DNA from: JBJXGV01 sp046160485
GTDB taxonomy: Bacteria > Orphanbacterota > Orphanbacteria > JBJXGV01
DNA: 64,000 nucleotides
Direction: 5' to 3'
NCBI GenBank assembly: GCA_046160485.1
Contig: JBJXGV010000020.1
Location: 1 to 64,000, forward strand
In this document: positions 1 to 8,684 of the stretch, one piece after another
Position numbering within the stretch: the stretch's first letter is position 1
Layout: each line of letters opens with the position of its first letter
Program-made: the position numbers and the translations under genes
Notes under the pieces: generated by a model
What the model was told of the DNA's origin: nothing
What the model saw: the letters and a program-made list of their open reading frames with translations, nothing else
The model's database searches: none

Positions 1-1805
1 TCAGGTTTCGATTTCTCGTAGTCGCGATCGCGCATCGCCCAGCGGTTGATTTGGAGCGGCGCGCCGTGAAACTCGATCCGCGCATTCGGCACGAGCTCGA
101 GTTCGAGAAACCCGCGCGTCTTGCGGCAGGCGGCGGTCTCTTCGAGGCGCGGCCACGCGGGACGCTTCGTGTAAACCTCCCAGAGCTGCGAGTTCATGCT
201 GTTCACGCCGAAGAGTTTTTCGTAGTAACCGCGTTCCATCATCGCCAGGTCGCGATGGTTGAGCTGCGAAACGCGAAGCGACGCGATGATCTCGGCGGCC
301 TCGGGGCCGAGGCGCGAGAAAAGCGGGCGCGCCGAGATCGCGCCGAGCGCGAGGAGCACCATCGCGGTGACGGCGGCGCGGCGCGGGAAGAGCGCGGCGT
401 CGCGCGCGGCGGTGGGGCGCGTGGCCGCTCGCGGCGCGAACGATCGTCGCGCGCCCTCCACGATCGTCATGACGACGAACAGGACCGCGACGTAGAGCGC
501 GAGTTCCGGAAGGTCGCGCGCCGGCACGGCGCCGAGCAGTGCGAACCAATCCGCGAGCGAGCCGCTCGTCCAGAGCGCCCAGAGAACGCAGATCGCGAGG
601 AATGTTCCGGTGATTCGCGCGGACGCGCCGAGGAGCGCGCCGATCGAGCGCGCCGACTCGGGCGCCTTCCGCTTTTTTCCGGGCCGCGCTTCGTTGAGCG
701 AGTTGATCGTGACGAGAACGGCGAGGATCGTCCAGAAGAGGATGTCCTGCGGCGAAAGCAGAAGCGCGCCGCGCAGCCAGAACCACTGGTAGAGATGCAG
801 GAACCATGTGATCGCGAAGACGGCGATCGTCGAGATCACCATCGTCTGGGCCGGCTTCATCTTCTTCATCGAGAATGAAAGCGGGTAGTAGAAAATCTTA
901 ATCATGAAGTCTTTCCAGTAAATGTTGATGCGGCGCCAGTAGTCCGTAAAGCTCGACGCGAGGTAGTAGAGGTGATTCGTCTCCGGAAGATGGAATCCGA
1001 AGAGGTGAAGCATCCCGACGATGAAGTGGAACTGTCCCGACACGCGTAGATACAGGAAGAGATTCGTGAGCAGGAATTGCATGAGGCCGCGCGCGCTGTC
1101 GACGTCGAGCGGATCGAGCGTGAAGTTGTAGTAGACCAGCCGGTAGAGCAAGAGATGGACGAGCCCGCGCGCCATCCAATGCACGCCGCGCTGATAGATC
1201 GCCGCGGCATCGGCGTCGTAGTAGGTGCGACGGAACGTCTTGAAGTCGACGACGGGGAAGAGCGGGAAGCAGACGTTCGGCAAAAGGAAGAAGTACGAAA
1301 GCGAGCGCGACCATGAGACGGGCGCCTTGTCGTGCTGCAGATCGTAGAGGTAAACGATCGTCCGAAACATGAACATCGAGGCGAGGATCGGCCAGACGGC
1401 GGCCGACCACGGCGCGGGAATCCACCCGGCGCGCAGAACCGCGAAGAGCGCGCAGGCGGCGATCAGAAGCGCTCCGCGTGCGCGAAACGAAATCGGAAGA
1501 TGGCAAATCGCGATGATGCCGAGGCCGAGCGCGACGAGCGACGCCGCGTTTACGGGCCCGAGGATGATCGCGATCGTCGCGAGCGAGAGCGCCACGAACG
1601 CGGGCATTCGCAATCGCATCGGCAGCGCGGCATGCACGACGAAGCCGCCGAACGCCAAGCCGGACATCATCAGGAACGCGACATTCTCGATCTGGAATCG
1701 CTGGATGATGACGAGAAGAAGCGCAAGCTGCGCGGAGATCGCGGCGATCTTCCACCAATCGGCCGAGCCCGCGGGAGCGGTCTTCTCATTCAGGGAATCG
1801 AGCAT
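1..1805 (-). CDS. MBOAT-family membrane O-acyltransferase, 3' end cut by window edge
   Basis: The frame is open from the ATG at 1805 to the window edge (at least 601 residues, no stop seen). The N-terminal half is a run of hydrophobic helices. Around residues 280-310 it carries the MBOAT signature region (SSFTDYWRRINIYWKDFM followed by KIFYYPLSF), corresponding to the FWRRWH.TLS..L.DY.Y.PLG block of DltB/AlgI proteins but with Ile-Asn where Trp-His is usual. A later TWFLHLYQW segment holds the likely catalytic histidine region. From about residue 520 the protein becomes soluble, and INRWAMRDRDYEKSKP at the edge looks like the beginning of an SGNH/GDSL hydrolase domain. Likely role (inference): transfer of an acyl group across the inner membrane to a glycan or lipid. 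It diverges from the acyl carrier protein at 1940, a plausible acyl source. No Shine-Dalgarno is visible; a -10 box ends 6 nt before the ATG. Confidence 0.85.
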   Translation of the reverse strand, partial: MLDSLNEKTAPAGSADWWKIAAISAQLALLLVIIQRFQIENVAFLMMSGLAFGGFVVHAALPMRLRMPAFVALSLATIAIILGPVNAASLVALGLGIIAICHLPISFRARGALLIAACALFAVLRAGWIPAPWSAAVWPILASMFMFRTIVYLYDLQHDKAPVSWSRSLSYFFLLPNVCFPLFPVVDFKTFRRTYYDADAAAIYQRGVHWMARGLVHLLLYRLVYYNFTLDPLDVDSARGLMQFLLTNLFLYLRVSGQFHFIVGMLHLFGFHLPETNHLYYLASSFTDYWRRINIYWKDFMIKIFYYPLSFSMKKMKPAQTMVISTIAVFAITWFLHLYQWFWLRGALLLSPQDILFWTILAVLVTINSLNEARPGKKRKAPESARSIGALLGASARITGTFLAICVLWALWTSGSLADWFALLGAVPARDLPELALYVAVLFVVMTIVEGARRSFAPRAATRPTAARDAALFPRRAAVTAMVLLALGAISARPLFSRLGPEAAEIIASLRVSQLNHRDLAMMERGYYEKLFGVNSMNSQLWEVYTKRPAWPRLEETAACRKTRGFLELELVPNARIEFHGAPLQINRWAMRDRDYEKSKP

Positions 1806-1811
1806 CGGCGC

Positions 1812-1840
1812 AGTGTATCGAACGGGCGCGCCGGTGTCGA
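1812..1840 (-). promoter_or_regulatory. Sigma70-like promoter of the MBOAT gene, leaderless arrangement
   Basis: On the minus strand TCGACA (1840-1835), a 17-nt spacer and TACACT (1817-1812) precede the ATG at 1805 by only 6 nt, so transcription would begin at or beside the start codon. Confidence 0.45.
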
Positions 1841-1873
1841 CATCGCACGCCTCGCGCGTGAGCGGCGTGCGCC

Positions 1874-1902
1874 TTGACACGCCCAAACGCCTCACGTAGC
1901 GT
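1874..1902 (+). promoter_or_regulatory. Sigma70-like promoter of the acyl carrier protein gene
   Basis: A perfect -35 TTGACA (1874-1879), a 17-nt spacer and TAGCGT (1897-1902) lie 37 nt upstream of the ATG at 1940. GGAGG at 1929-1933 is the ribosome binding site. Confidence 0.55.
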
Positions 1903-1939
1903 GCGAAAACTTGCTCTCGAACCGTGATGGAGGACGCTC

Positions 1940-2182
1940 ATGAACGCGCGCGATGCGCTTCGCAAATACTTCGCCGAAGAATTGGACCACGCGGCGCTCG
2001 TCGCGAGTCTGAAGGACGACGATTCGCTTCTCGAGAAGGGAATCCTCGATTCGATTCAGATCGTGAAGCTGACGACGTTTCTCGAGGAGACGTTCGGTAT
2101 CACCGTCGGGGACGACGAACTCGTGCCTGAGAACTTCGAGACGATCGCGTCCTTGGCCCGCTACGTGGAGTCGAAGTCTTAG
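1940..2182 (+). CDS. Acyl/peptidyl carrier protein
   Basis: An 80-residue acidic protein with the carrier-protein signature ILDSIQIVKL, in which the DS serine is the expected 4'-phosphopantetheine attachment site. Length and helical pattern fit a free-standing ACP/PCP. The start is supported by GGAGG six nt upstream. It lies tail to tail with the adenylating ligase (2186-3853, 3 nt apart) and head to head with the MBOAT gene. The natural reading is that the ligase charges this carrier, the dehydrogenase at 3862-5007 oxidises the bound acyl group, and an acyltransferase uses it. The substrate cannot be read from the sequence. Confidence 0.88.
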   Translation: MNARDALRKYFAEELDHAALVASLKDDDSLLEKGILDSIQIVKLTTFLEETFGITVGDDELVPENFETIASLARYVESKS

Positions 2183-2185
2183 GGG

Positions 2186-3853
2186 CTACGTGGCGCGGCG
2201 CGTTTCGCCCAGCGCGCTCGATGCGGCCGAGCTGCTGGCTTCGCCGCCTTGCGACTCCCGCGCAAGACGCGGCCTGTCGATCTTTCCGGTCGATGTCTTC
2301 GGCAACTCCGCTCGAAACTCGATGACCTCGGGGAGCATGTAGCTCGGAATGCGCTCCGCGCAAAATGCGCGCGCCTCCTTCTCGGAGAGCGCGCCGCCCC
2401 GCAGCCGTACGACGATGGCCTTCAGCCGGTGTCCGCTGGCGTCGTCGGGTATCGCAAGCGCACACGCCTCGCTCACCGCGGGGTGCGCCGCGAGCGCCGC
2501 CTCGATCTCGCCCAACTCGACGCGATACCCGCGAATCTTCACCATCGTGTCGATGCGCGCGATAAACGTAAACGCACCATCCTCTCCCATGCGGACGAGA
2601 TCGCCGGTCTTGTAGACGGGGTCCTCGAAGTCGTTGTGCGCGGGATTCTGCCGCAGTGTCGCTGCGCTCTTCTCTGGCAGCCCCCAATAGCCCTTCGCTA
2701 CGCAGTCGCCGCGCACGAGCAGTTCGCCCTCGCCGAGAGGTTCGATGCGCCGCCCTTCGTTGTCGACGGCGAAGACCTCGATCCCCTCGATTGCTCTGCC
2801 GATCGGTACGTGCTCGAGGCCGGCGATCGCGTCGCGCTTCACCTCGTGATACGTGCAGACGTTCGTCTCCGTCGGGCCGTAGAGATTGAAAACCTCGGGG
2901 TGGGGGAGCGCCTCGAGAAGCGCGCGGAGAAACTTCACGGGGAATTCCTCGCCGGCGTAGAGGACCAGCCGCAGCGCCGACATGTCGAATTCGGCCAGAC
3001 GCGTTTTGGTGAGGAGCGAGACGAGCACGGACGGAACCGAGTACCAGACTGTGAGGCGCTCGGATGCGAAGAGGCGCGCAATCTGGATCGGGAACGTTCC
3101 GGCGCGCTCCGGCACGATCACGGTCGACGCGCCTCCGGCGTGCGCGGCAAAGATGTCGAACGTCGAGAGATCGAAATGAAATGGTGCGTGGTTCGCGACG
3201 CGATCCGTTTCGCGAATCGCGAATCGCTCGGCTGCCCACTCGACGAAGGTCAGCGCGTTGCGATGCGTGATCATCACTCCCTTCGGCTCGCCCGTGGAGC
3301 CGGAGGTGTAGAGGATGTAGGCAAGGTCGCGATCGGTGGTCTCGCACGGCGGAGGCTCTGACGAGAGCGCGGTCCATTCGTCCGGCGCGATCACGCGAGC
3401 CGACGGGGCCGCGCCCGCAATGTCGCGCGCGTCTCCGGCGGCGACGACGATCGTCTCGATGGCGGCGCCCGGTATCGCCGAGTCCGCACCCACCGCGAAT
3501 ACCTCCGCGAGCTTGGATGCCATGTCGGCCGTCGTGACGAGCGCGCGCACGCCGCAGTTGCGCAGGATGAATGCGAGCCGCATCGGTGGTGCGAACGGAT
3601 CGAGCGGCACGTAGACGCCGCCCGCCTTCATTGCGGCGTAGAGCGCCGCGACGGCGTCGGGGGATTTGTGCGCGAGGATCGCGACGCGGGCGCCGCGCCG
3701 TACGCCGCCGCTTACGAGCGCTCGCGCGATGCGGCTCGACGCGGACGCCAGCTCCGCGTACGTCGCGCGCTGCTCGCCGAGCGCGACCGCCTCGCGCGCC
3801 GGGAATCGCGCCGCCGATTCCGCGAGGATCTCGGTGAGGAGCTGCCGGCGCAC
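2186..3853 (-). CDS. AMP-forming amino-acid/acyl adenylating ligase (free-standing A domain)
   Basis: About 555 residues starting at a GTG (3853), 8 nt after the dehydrogenase stop; the open frame continues upstream only as overlap with that gene. It has the full adenylation signature: the P-loop-like TSGSTGEPKG (about residue 185), an A5 region NLYGPTETN (about 325), YKTGD, and a C-terminal KTSTGKIDRP lysine loop. The stretch FHFDLSTFDIF and LTVWYSVPSVL resembles prolyl-AMP ligases of the PltF/RedM/CloN4 type more than ordinary acyl-CoA ligases. Expected reaction: ATP-dependent activation of an amino or carboxylic acid and loading onto the carrier at 1940. Last gene of the operon running 8470 to 2186. 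Substrate identity (proline or other) is inference. Confidence 0.85.
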   Translation of the reverse strand: MRRQLLTEILAESAARFPAREAVALGEQRATYAELASASSRIARALVSGGVRRGARVAILAHKSPDAVAALYAAMKAGGVYVPLDPFAPPMRLAFILRNCGVRALVTTADMASKLAEVFAVGADSAIPGAAIETIVVAAGDARDIAGAAPSARVIAPDEWTALSSEPPPCETTDRDLAYILYTSGSTGEPKGVMITHRNALTFVEWAAERFAIRETDRVANHAPFHFDLSTFDIFAAHAGGASTVIVPERAGTFPIQIARLFASERLTVWYSVPSVLVSLLTKTRLAEFDMSALRLVLYAGEEFPVKFLRALLEALPHPEVFNLYGPTETNVCTYHEVKRDAIAGLEHVPIGRAIEGIEVFAVDNEGRRIEPLGEGELLVRGDCVAKGYWGLPEKSAATLRQNPAHNDFEDPVYKTGDLVRMGEDGAFTFIARIDTMVKIRGYRVELGEIEAALAAHPAVSEACALAIPDDASGHRLKAIVVRLRGGALSEKEARAFCAERIPSYMLPEVIEFRAELPKTSTGKIDRPRLARESQGGEASSSAASSALGETRRAT

Positions 3854-3861
3854 GGCGCTGC

Positions 3862-5007
3862 CTACAACCCCAGCCAGGCCGCGATGATGTTGCGTTGAAT
3901 TTCCGACGTCCCGGAGTAGATCGTTCCGCCGATCGAGTCGCGCAGCTCGCGTTCCAGTTCGTACTCGGTCGTGAATCCGTATCCGCCGTGAATCTGGATC
4001 GCGTCGAGGTTGGACTTCACTGCGGCCTCGGAGATGAAGACCTTCGCGATCGCCGCCTCCATGTGCGCCTTCTTCCCCTGCTGCTTGACCCACGCCACCT
4101 TGTAGAGAATAAGCCGGCACGTCTCGAGACGAATCTTCATCTCCGCGATCTTGTGCGAGACGGCTTGGAACTTGCCGAGCGACTTTCCGAATTGCTTGCG
4201 CTCCTTCGCGTAGCGGATGCAGATCTCGAGCGTGCGCTCCATCGCGCCAACCGTGCTGCCGAGGATCGCGGCGCGCTCCCATTCCATTGACGAGTTGAAG
4301 AGTGCGACGCCGACGCCGAGTTTGCCAACGCGGTTCTCCGCGGGGATCTCGCAGTCCTGAAACGCGAGCTCGCCGAACGGCGACGTACGCAGCCCCATCT
4401 TCTCGATGTGGCGGCTGACGGTGAATCCAGGCGTACCCTTTTCGATGAGAAACGCGCTGATCCCGCCGATCCCTTTCTCCGGCGCTTCATTCGCGAAGAC
4501 GAGAACCACGTCGGCGATCGGAGCGTTCGTGATGAAGATCTTCGAGCCGTTGAGTACATAGCGGTCGCCGCGCAACACGGCGCGCGTTTTCAGCGAGAAG
4601 GCGTCGGAACCGGAGTCGGGCTCCGTCATGCCGTGCACGCCGATGATTTCGCCGGAGCAGAGCCGCGGAAGGTATTTCTGCTTCTGCTCCGCGCTCCCGA
4701 AGAGGAGCAGTGGCATTTGAAGGCTCCACATCTGCGCGTGCATCGAGAAGAGAAGGCCGCTGTCCTTGCAGCCGTAGCCGAGTGCCTCCATCGCGACCGT
4801 CGTCGTCATGATGCCGGCGCCCATGCCGCCGAACTCTTCGGGCATCGGCAGGCCGAGGATTCCGAAGGCCGCGCACTTGTTCCACGACTCGCGCGAGAAC
4901 TCGCTCTCGCGGTCGCGCTCGATCAAGTTGTCGTTGAGTTCGCTCTGCGCGAACTTGATCACGCGCGCACGAAAATCGAGGTCTTCAGGACCGAGCGAGA
5001 AATCCAT
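3862..5007 (-). CDS. Acyl-CoA-dehydrogenase-like flavoprotein, prolyl-carrier dehydrogenase type
   Basis: 381 residues from an ATG whose ATGA overlaps the stop of the upstream hydrolase (5009-5007), implying translational coupling. It has full acyl-CoA dehydrogenase architecture: N-terminal helical domain, TEPDSGSD flavin-loop motif, KIFITNAPIADVV, KERKQFGKSLGKFQAVSHK, and the C-terminal IQIHGGYGF and SGTSEIQRN. The combination NAPIAD, SSMEWERA and RDSIGGTIYSGTS closely recalls PltE/RedW/CloN3 enzymes, which oxidise prolyl-S-PCP to pyrrolyl-S-PCP. With the adjacent ligase and carrier, a carrier-bound substrate is more likely than a fatty acyl-CoA. A generic short-chain acyl-CoA dehydrogenase remains the alternative. 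FAD cofactor, cytoplasmic. Confidence 0.85.
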   Translation of the reverse strand: MDFSLGPEDLDFRARVIKFAQSELNDNLIERDRESEFSRESWNKCAAFGILGLPMPEEFGGMGAGIMTTTVAMEALGYGCKDSGLLFSMHAQMWSLQMPLLLFGSAEQKQKYLPRLCSGEIIGVHGMTEPDSGSDAFSLKTRAVLRGDRYVLNGSKIFITNAPIADVVLVFANEAPEKGIGGISAFLIEKGTPGFTVSRHIEKMGLRTSPFGELAFQDCEIPAENRVGKLGVGVALFNSSMEWERAAILGSTVGAMERTLEICIRYAKERKQFGKSLGKFQAVSHKIAEMKIRLETCRLILYKVAWVKQQGKKAHMEAAIAKVFISEAAVKSNLDAIQIHGGYGFTTEYELERELRDSIGGTIYSGTSEIQRNIIAAWLGL

Positions 5008-5939
5008 CAACGACTCCCTTCCGAGGTCAAAGTCTTCTCCAGCCACTGCGTCGCGTGGGCGACGATGTTCTTCTGCATCGGGATCGAAAGATAGCCGTGC
5101 GCCTCGCCCTCGAGTACGACGAATTCGAATCGCGCGCGTTCCTCCGCGGAGAGTCGCGGCAGCTCGCGATCGATGACGCTCTGGAAGCCGGGATAATACG
5201 CGTCGGCGTTGCCGTAAAGGAAGAGCGCTGGCGTGCGGCGGGCGACGAGCGCGCGCAGGTCACGGACGAACGCCGGGCTCGGGCGAATGGCGGGGGGGGC
5301 GGCCCCGCTCGCCGCCGCGCCGCCGTTCGTCGCCGTTGCGCCGCTCGCGCTCGCGCCGACGCGCCGGCGGATTCGCGTACTGATGATTCGCAGCGCGATG
5401 CCGAGCCGCTCGGGCGAGACGAGCGCGCGCCACGCGTCGGGCTGCCGAAGCCGGCGCCAATAGTGCGCCACTCCGCGCTCGCGCACGAGGCGCTCCATCT
5501 CGCCGCTTTCGTCGAGCGCGGGCGCGGACATGAAGACGAGCGCGGCGCAATGCGGCGAGGCGCCTGCCGCCGCGAGCGCGGTTCGGCCGTCGAAGCACGA
5601 ACCGAGAATGCCGGCGCGCTCGACGCCGCACGCGTCGACGAGATGTTGCAGCGCCGCCGCCGCGTCCGCGCCGTACGGTTGCTCCGGATTCAGATAATGC
5701 GATGCACCGGTCGAGTCGCCCTCGCCGTGATAGTCGAATCGAATCGCCGTGACGCCGCGCGAGGCGACTGCTCGCGCTGCGTCGACCCACATTCGGTTCC
5801 GGTGCGCGCGCGGCCGCGTGAGAAAGACGACCCCGGCGCGCGGGCCGCGAGCCGGCGCGGCCTCCGCGCCGGGCTCTGTCACGATCGCGAAGAGGCTCTC
5901 GCCCGCGACATCGAGAATGACGGCGCGTTCGCGAATCAT
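5007..5939 (-). CDS. Alpha/beta hydrolase, exosortase-A-associated hydrolase 1-like
   Basis: 310 residues; the ATG at 5939 overlaps the TGA of the preceding hydrolase gene (ATGA), and its own stop overlaps the next start. The fold markers are RFDYHGEGDS (oxyanion region), a nucleophile elbow GSCFDG with Cys115 where serine is usual, an acid region YGNADAYYPGF and a terminal histidine in GEAHGYLS. The Cys-Asp-His arrangement resembles thioesterase-like hydrolases found beside acyl carrier proteins and AMP ligases in exosortase-A/EPS loci. A proofreading or acyl-transfer role on carrier-bound acyl groups is inference. An Ala/Gly/Thr-rich low-complexity insert occurs at about residues 220-240. 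Confidence 0.75.
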   Translation of the reverse strand: MIRERAVILDVAGESLFAIVTEPGAEAAPARGPRAGVVFLTRPRAHRNRMWVDAARAVASRGVTAIRFDYHGEGDSTGASHYLNPEQPYGADAAAALQHLVDACGVERAGILGSCFDGRTALAAAGASPHCAALVFMSAPALDESGEMERLVRERGVAHYWRRLRQPDAWRALVSPERLGIALRIISTRIRRRVGASASGATATNGGAAASGAAPPAIRPSPAFVRDLRALVARRTPALFLYGNADAYYPGFQSVIDRELPRLSAEERARFEFVVLEGEAHGYLSIPMQKNIVAHATQWLEKTLTSEGSR

Positions 5940-6910
5940 CGCTTTGTCACCTCGGCGTTCGCGCTCCGGCTCTCGGTCGCGCCGCGCGCGTCGTCGATTC
6001 CCAAGACCCAGGAGAGCGTCAGCTGTGTGAGCGCGGGAGATACGAACGACGGGTTCGAGTTGAACTGCCACGCCGCCTCCTCGCGAAGCTCGCGAATCTC
6101 GGTGCGCGCGCCCGCTTCCTCGAGGCGCCGCGCGATCTCGGCGCAGCGCGCGGTCGGCTTTTGGCGTTTGCCGATCGAAACGACGAGCGCGTCGCGCGCG
6201 GGCGGGGCGCCGTTGGGGAGTGCACCGATCGCAAGCGGCGTCGCCTCCGCGTAGAGCCGCCGGTGCACCGGGTATCCGAGCACGTCGACGCCGCCGTCGC
6301 GATGCAGCCTCTCGACGAGCGACGCGACCGTGTCGCCGCTCTTCTGCCCCTGCGCGAGCGCCGAGATGATTCGCGAGCGGAGGATCGACTCGATGTAGGC
6401 GCGCGGGTCGGCGACGGGTTCCCAGAGGATGAGTGCGCGCACGCCGCCGAGCGCCGACGCGGCGCGAATCGCGATGTCGCATCCGAGCCGCACGCCGAGC
6501 AGAATCGGCGCGCGATCCTCGCCGGCGAGCCCGCGCTGCGCGAGGAGACGCGTCGCGAGCACGACGTCGCTCACCATCCCTTCGATCGTCATCTCGCTGA
6601 ACTCGCCGAAACTGTCGCCGGCGCCGCGCATGTGGAACCGCAGCACCGGAAATCCGGCTGCCGCCGCCGCGCGGGCGAACTCGACCTCGATGCGGTACGA
6701 CGCGACCTGCTCGATCCCGTACGAATGGATGTGCACGATCGGCGGGAACGTCGCGGCGCGGGCGGATGGCGCTGGCGCGTGCAAGACCGCGTAGAGCGGC
6801 GCGCTCGCCGGCCCAAAGAAGAACGCCTCCTCCGAAAAACCGCGCGGGTCGGTGCGTCGCGCCGCGCCGGAGGCGCCGCCGCTATGGGTCGAACGAGGCT
6901 CGTCTGTCAT
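5936..6910 (-). CDS. Alpha/beta hydrolase-fold protein, exosortase-A-associated hydrolase 2-like, no nucleophile
   Basis: 324 residues. It shares the RFHMRGAGDS region with its neighbour, but the expected G-x-S-x-G elbow reads G139-V-R141-L-G143, so the serine or cysteine nucleophile is replaced by arginine. This is the pattern of the hydrolase-2 partner in exosortase-A-associated loci, probably a non-catalytic or acyl-binding partner of hydrolase 1 (inference). The start is 15 nt downstream of the thiolase stop; the stop overlaps the hydrolase 1 start, so the two are likely made in equal amounts. No signal peptide. Confidence 0.72.
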   Translation of the reverse strand: MTDEPRSTHSGGASGAARRTDPRGFSEEAFFFGPASAPLYAVLHAPAPSARAATFPPIVHIHSYGIEQVASYRIEVEFARAAAAAGFPVLRFHMRGAGDSFGEFSEMTIEGMVSDVVLATRLLAQRGLAGEDRAPILLGVRLGCDIAIRAASALGGVRALILWEPVADPRAYIESILRSRIISALAQGQKSGDTVASLVERLHRDGGVDVLGYPVHRRLYAEATPLAIGALPNGAPPARDALVVSIGKRQKPTARCAEIARRLEEAGARTEIRELREEAAWQFNSNPSFVSPALTQLTLSWVLGIDDARGATESRSANAEVTKR

Positions 6911-6925
6911 CGGGATGCGGTGATC

Positions 6926-8470
6926 TTAAAGAATGTGCCGGGCCGCGTCCACGCCGGCGCGCGCGTGCACGGCGCCGTTCGTGCGATGCAGCGCGACGCT
7001 ATCGCCGACCGCGATCTCGGCGCCGTCGCCAATCGCGAACAGGCGCGTGCCCGCCGTTTCGACGAAGAGAATTTCGTGAGGCGCTGGATAGCCCGCGGGG
7101 GGATAGAAGAGCCGGGTACGAGCGACGACCCGGCCGTGAGGCTCGGTGTATCGGCCCCAGTCGATGCTGACGTCGAGATCGCCGCGTTCGATGCGGCGCG
7201 GCAGGTCGAGTCGAACGGCCGTGTCGGCGTCGCCCGCGTCGATGACGCGCAAGAGCGTGATGCAGTTGTATGTCGCGGGCCCGCCGACGTTGAGCGCGAT
7301 CGACAGATGCGGCGTTGGCCACGCGCGTCCGGTTTCGGCGAGACTCATCCCCTGAAGATAGAGTTCGACGATCTGCCCGAGTCCGGTCGCGCCGATCGGA
7401 TGCCCGCCCATCACGCCGCCGGAGAGGTTGACCGGCAAGCGCCCGCTCGGAGCGATCACGCCCGCGAGAATCGCCTCGACAGCGCCCTCCTCGTCGAGGA
7501 TCCCCGTGTCGACGAGCCCCTGGTATTCGATGATCGGGAACGCGTCGTGAATCTCCGCGTAACGAATGCCCGCGCGAATCTCGGCCGGGGACATCCCGCA
7601 GCACGCGGGGAGGTTCGCCATCGCCGCGGCGGTCGCGCGCGATCGAAGAAAACTGTCGCGCGCCGAAACCGCGACGCGATCGAGGCCCTGCCCGATGGCG
7701 GCGATGCGCACGGCTCGCGGGCCGGGGCGCTCGCATCCGATGCGAATCCCCGCATAGCCGGACGAGGTCGGCGCAACACCCCAAAGCCGGAGCGGATCGC
7801 TCACGAGCGGGTTGCGCTCGCCGTCGTAGTCGCTCGGCCGGATCGTCTTGCGAACATGCGCGCGCGGGTTGTTGCACGCATTCGCGCGATTGAGGTAGAT
7901 CAGTTCCCGCAGCGCGGCGTCGAGCCCGCGCACGCGCGAGACGGCGTACGACTCGAGAAGCGCGCCGAGCGACGGCATCGTCGCGCCGCAGCGCTTCTCC
8001 TCCTCGTGGATGAGGCTTCGCAGAATCTCCGTGCGCGCCTCCCGTTCCTTCAGACGCATCTGCTCGACGGCGAGGACGCCGATCGAGCGCCGTTCGCCGC
8101 GCGCGACGCGAAGCGCGGCTTCGTGCAGAAGTTCCGCGCCGTTCGCCGAGGCCGAGAGCGAAGCGTCGCGCACGTACAACCCTGGTTTCGCGTAGAACTC
8201 GACGGGTGTCGTGATCCCGCGCGCTCGGAGCGCTCTTGCGAGGAGGCACGCAAGTTCCCCTCCGAGGAGGCCGCCGAATTCGAGCGGGTGCGCGGAGCCG
8301 AGCAGCACGAGTTCCGGCGCCTCGGCGCCGCAGGCGTCGAGCAACGCGAGCACCCCCGCGAGCGTCGCGTCTTCGAGCGATTCTTTGTTCCCGCTGAATG
8401 CCTTGACCGGAGCCGAGAGATAGACCGGGAAGTCGCCGCCGAAGTTCGCTCTCGCGTGCTGTGTTGACAC
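6926..8470 (-). CDS. Thiolase-like (SCP2/acetyl-CoA acetyltransferase family) protein with C-terminal OB-like domain
   Basis: 514 residues from a GTG at 8470 preceded by CCGGAGGAAAC, a strong ribosome binding site; an upstream ATG at 8515 in the same frame lacks one. Thiolase hallmarks are GVLAVEQM, the AEIHDAFP block, the NLSGG..GGHPIGATG histidine motif and a final NVGGPATYNC. The segment that should hold the acyl-accepting cysteine reads SLSASANGAEL (residues 104-114), with serine instead. The last 110 residues look like the small OB-fold domain often attached to or paired with SCP2-type thiolases. First gene of the minus-strand operon. It could bind or transfer acyl groups rather than perform classical thiolysis. 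Direction and substrate unknown. Confidence 0.78.
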   Translation of the reverse strand: MSTQHARANFGGDFPVYLSAPVKAFSGNKESLEDATLAGVLALLDACGAEAPELVLLGSAHPLEFGGLLGGELACLLARALRARGITTPVEFYAKPGLYVRDASLSASANGAELLHEAALRVARGERRSIGVLAVEQMRLKEREARTEILRSLIHEEEKRCGATMPSLGALLESYAVSRVRGLDAALRELIYLNRANACNNPRAHVRKTIRPSDYDGERNPLVSDPLRLWGVAPTSSGYAGIRIGCERPGPRAVRIAAIGQGLDRVAVSARDSFLRSRATAAAMANLPACCGMSPAEIRAGIRYAEIHDAFPIIEYQGLVDTGILDEEGAVEAILAGVIAPSGRLPVNLSGGVMGGHPIGATGLGQIVELYLQGMSLAETGRAWPTPHLSIALNVGGPATYNCITLLRVIDAGDADTAVRLDLPRRIERGDLDVSIDWGRYTEPHGRVVARTRLFYPPAGYPAPHEILFVETAGTRLFAIGDGAEIAVGDSVALHRTNGAVHARAGVDAARHIL

Positions 8471-8684
8471 CGTTTCCTCCGGGCGAGATACTCGCGCGCG
8501 TTGCGCGGTGGGCATCGTGTTCGCGGCCGAAGATCGCGCCCGCTACTACAGATATCGGTTCTCGTGCGGCAGGGCTGAACGTCTGTCTCGCCACGCGGCG
8601 CGTGCGGTTTCGGAAGCCGCGCGTCCAATATACGCAAACCCGTCCGGGATCGCGCCCCGAGCGCCCCGCGTGAGGAGTCCTCCA

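Noticed and set aside
3854..4282. N-terminal extension of the adenylating ligase
   Set aside because: The extra residues are read from inside the dehydrogenase gene in another frame. A GTG at 3853 gives the normal family length.
6161..8467. 768-residue plus-strand open frame opposite the thiolase and hydrolase genes
   Set aside because: No recognisable domain, antisense composition bias, while the opposite strand carries complete family signatures.
8600..8684. Sigma70 promoter before the beta-ureidopropionase gene
   Set aside because: A TATACG-like element exists, but the -35 matches poorly at any acceptable spacing.
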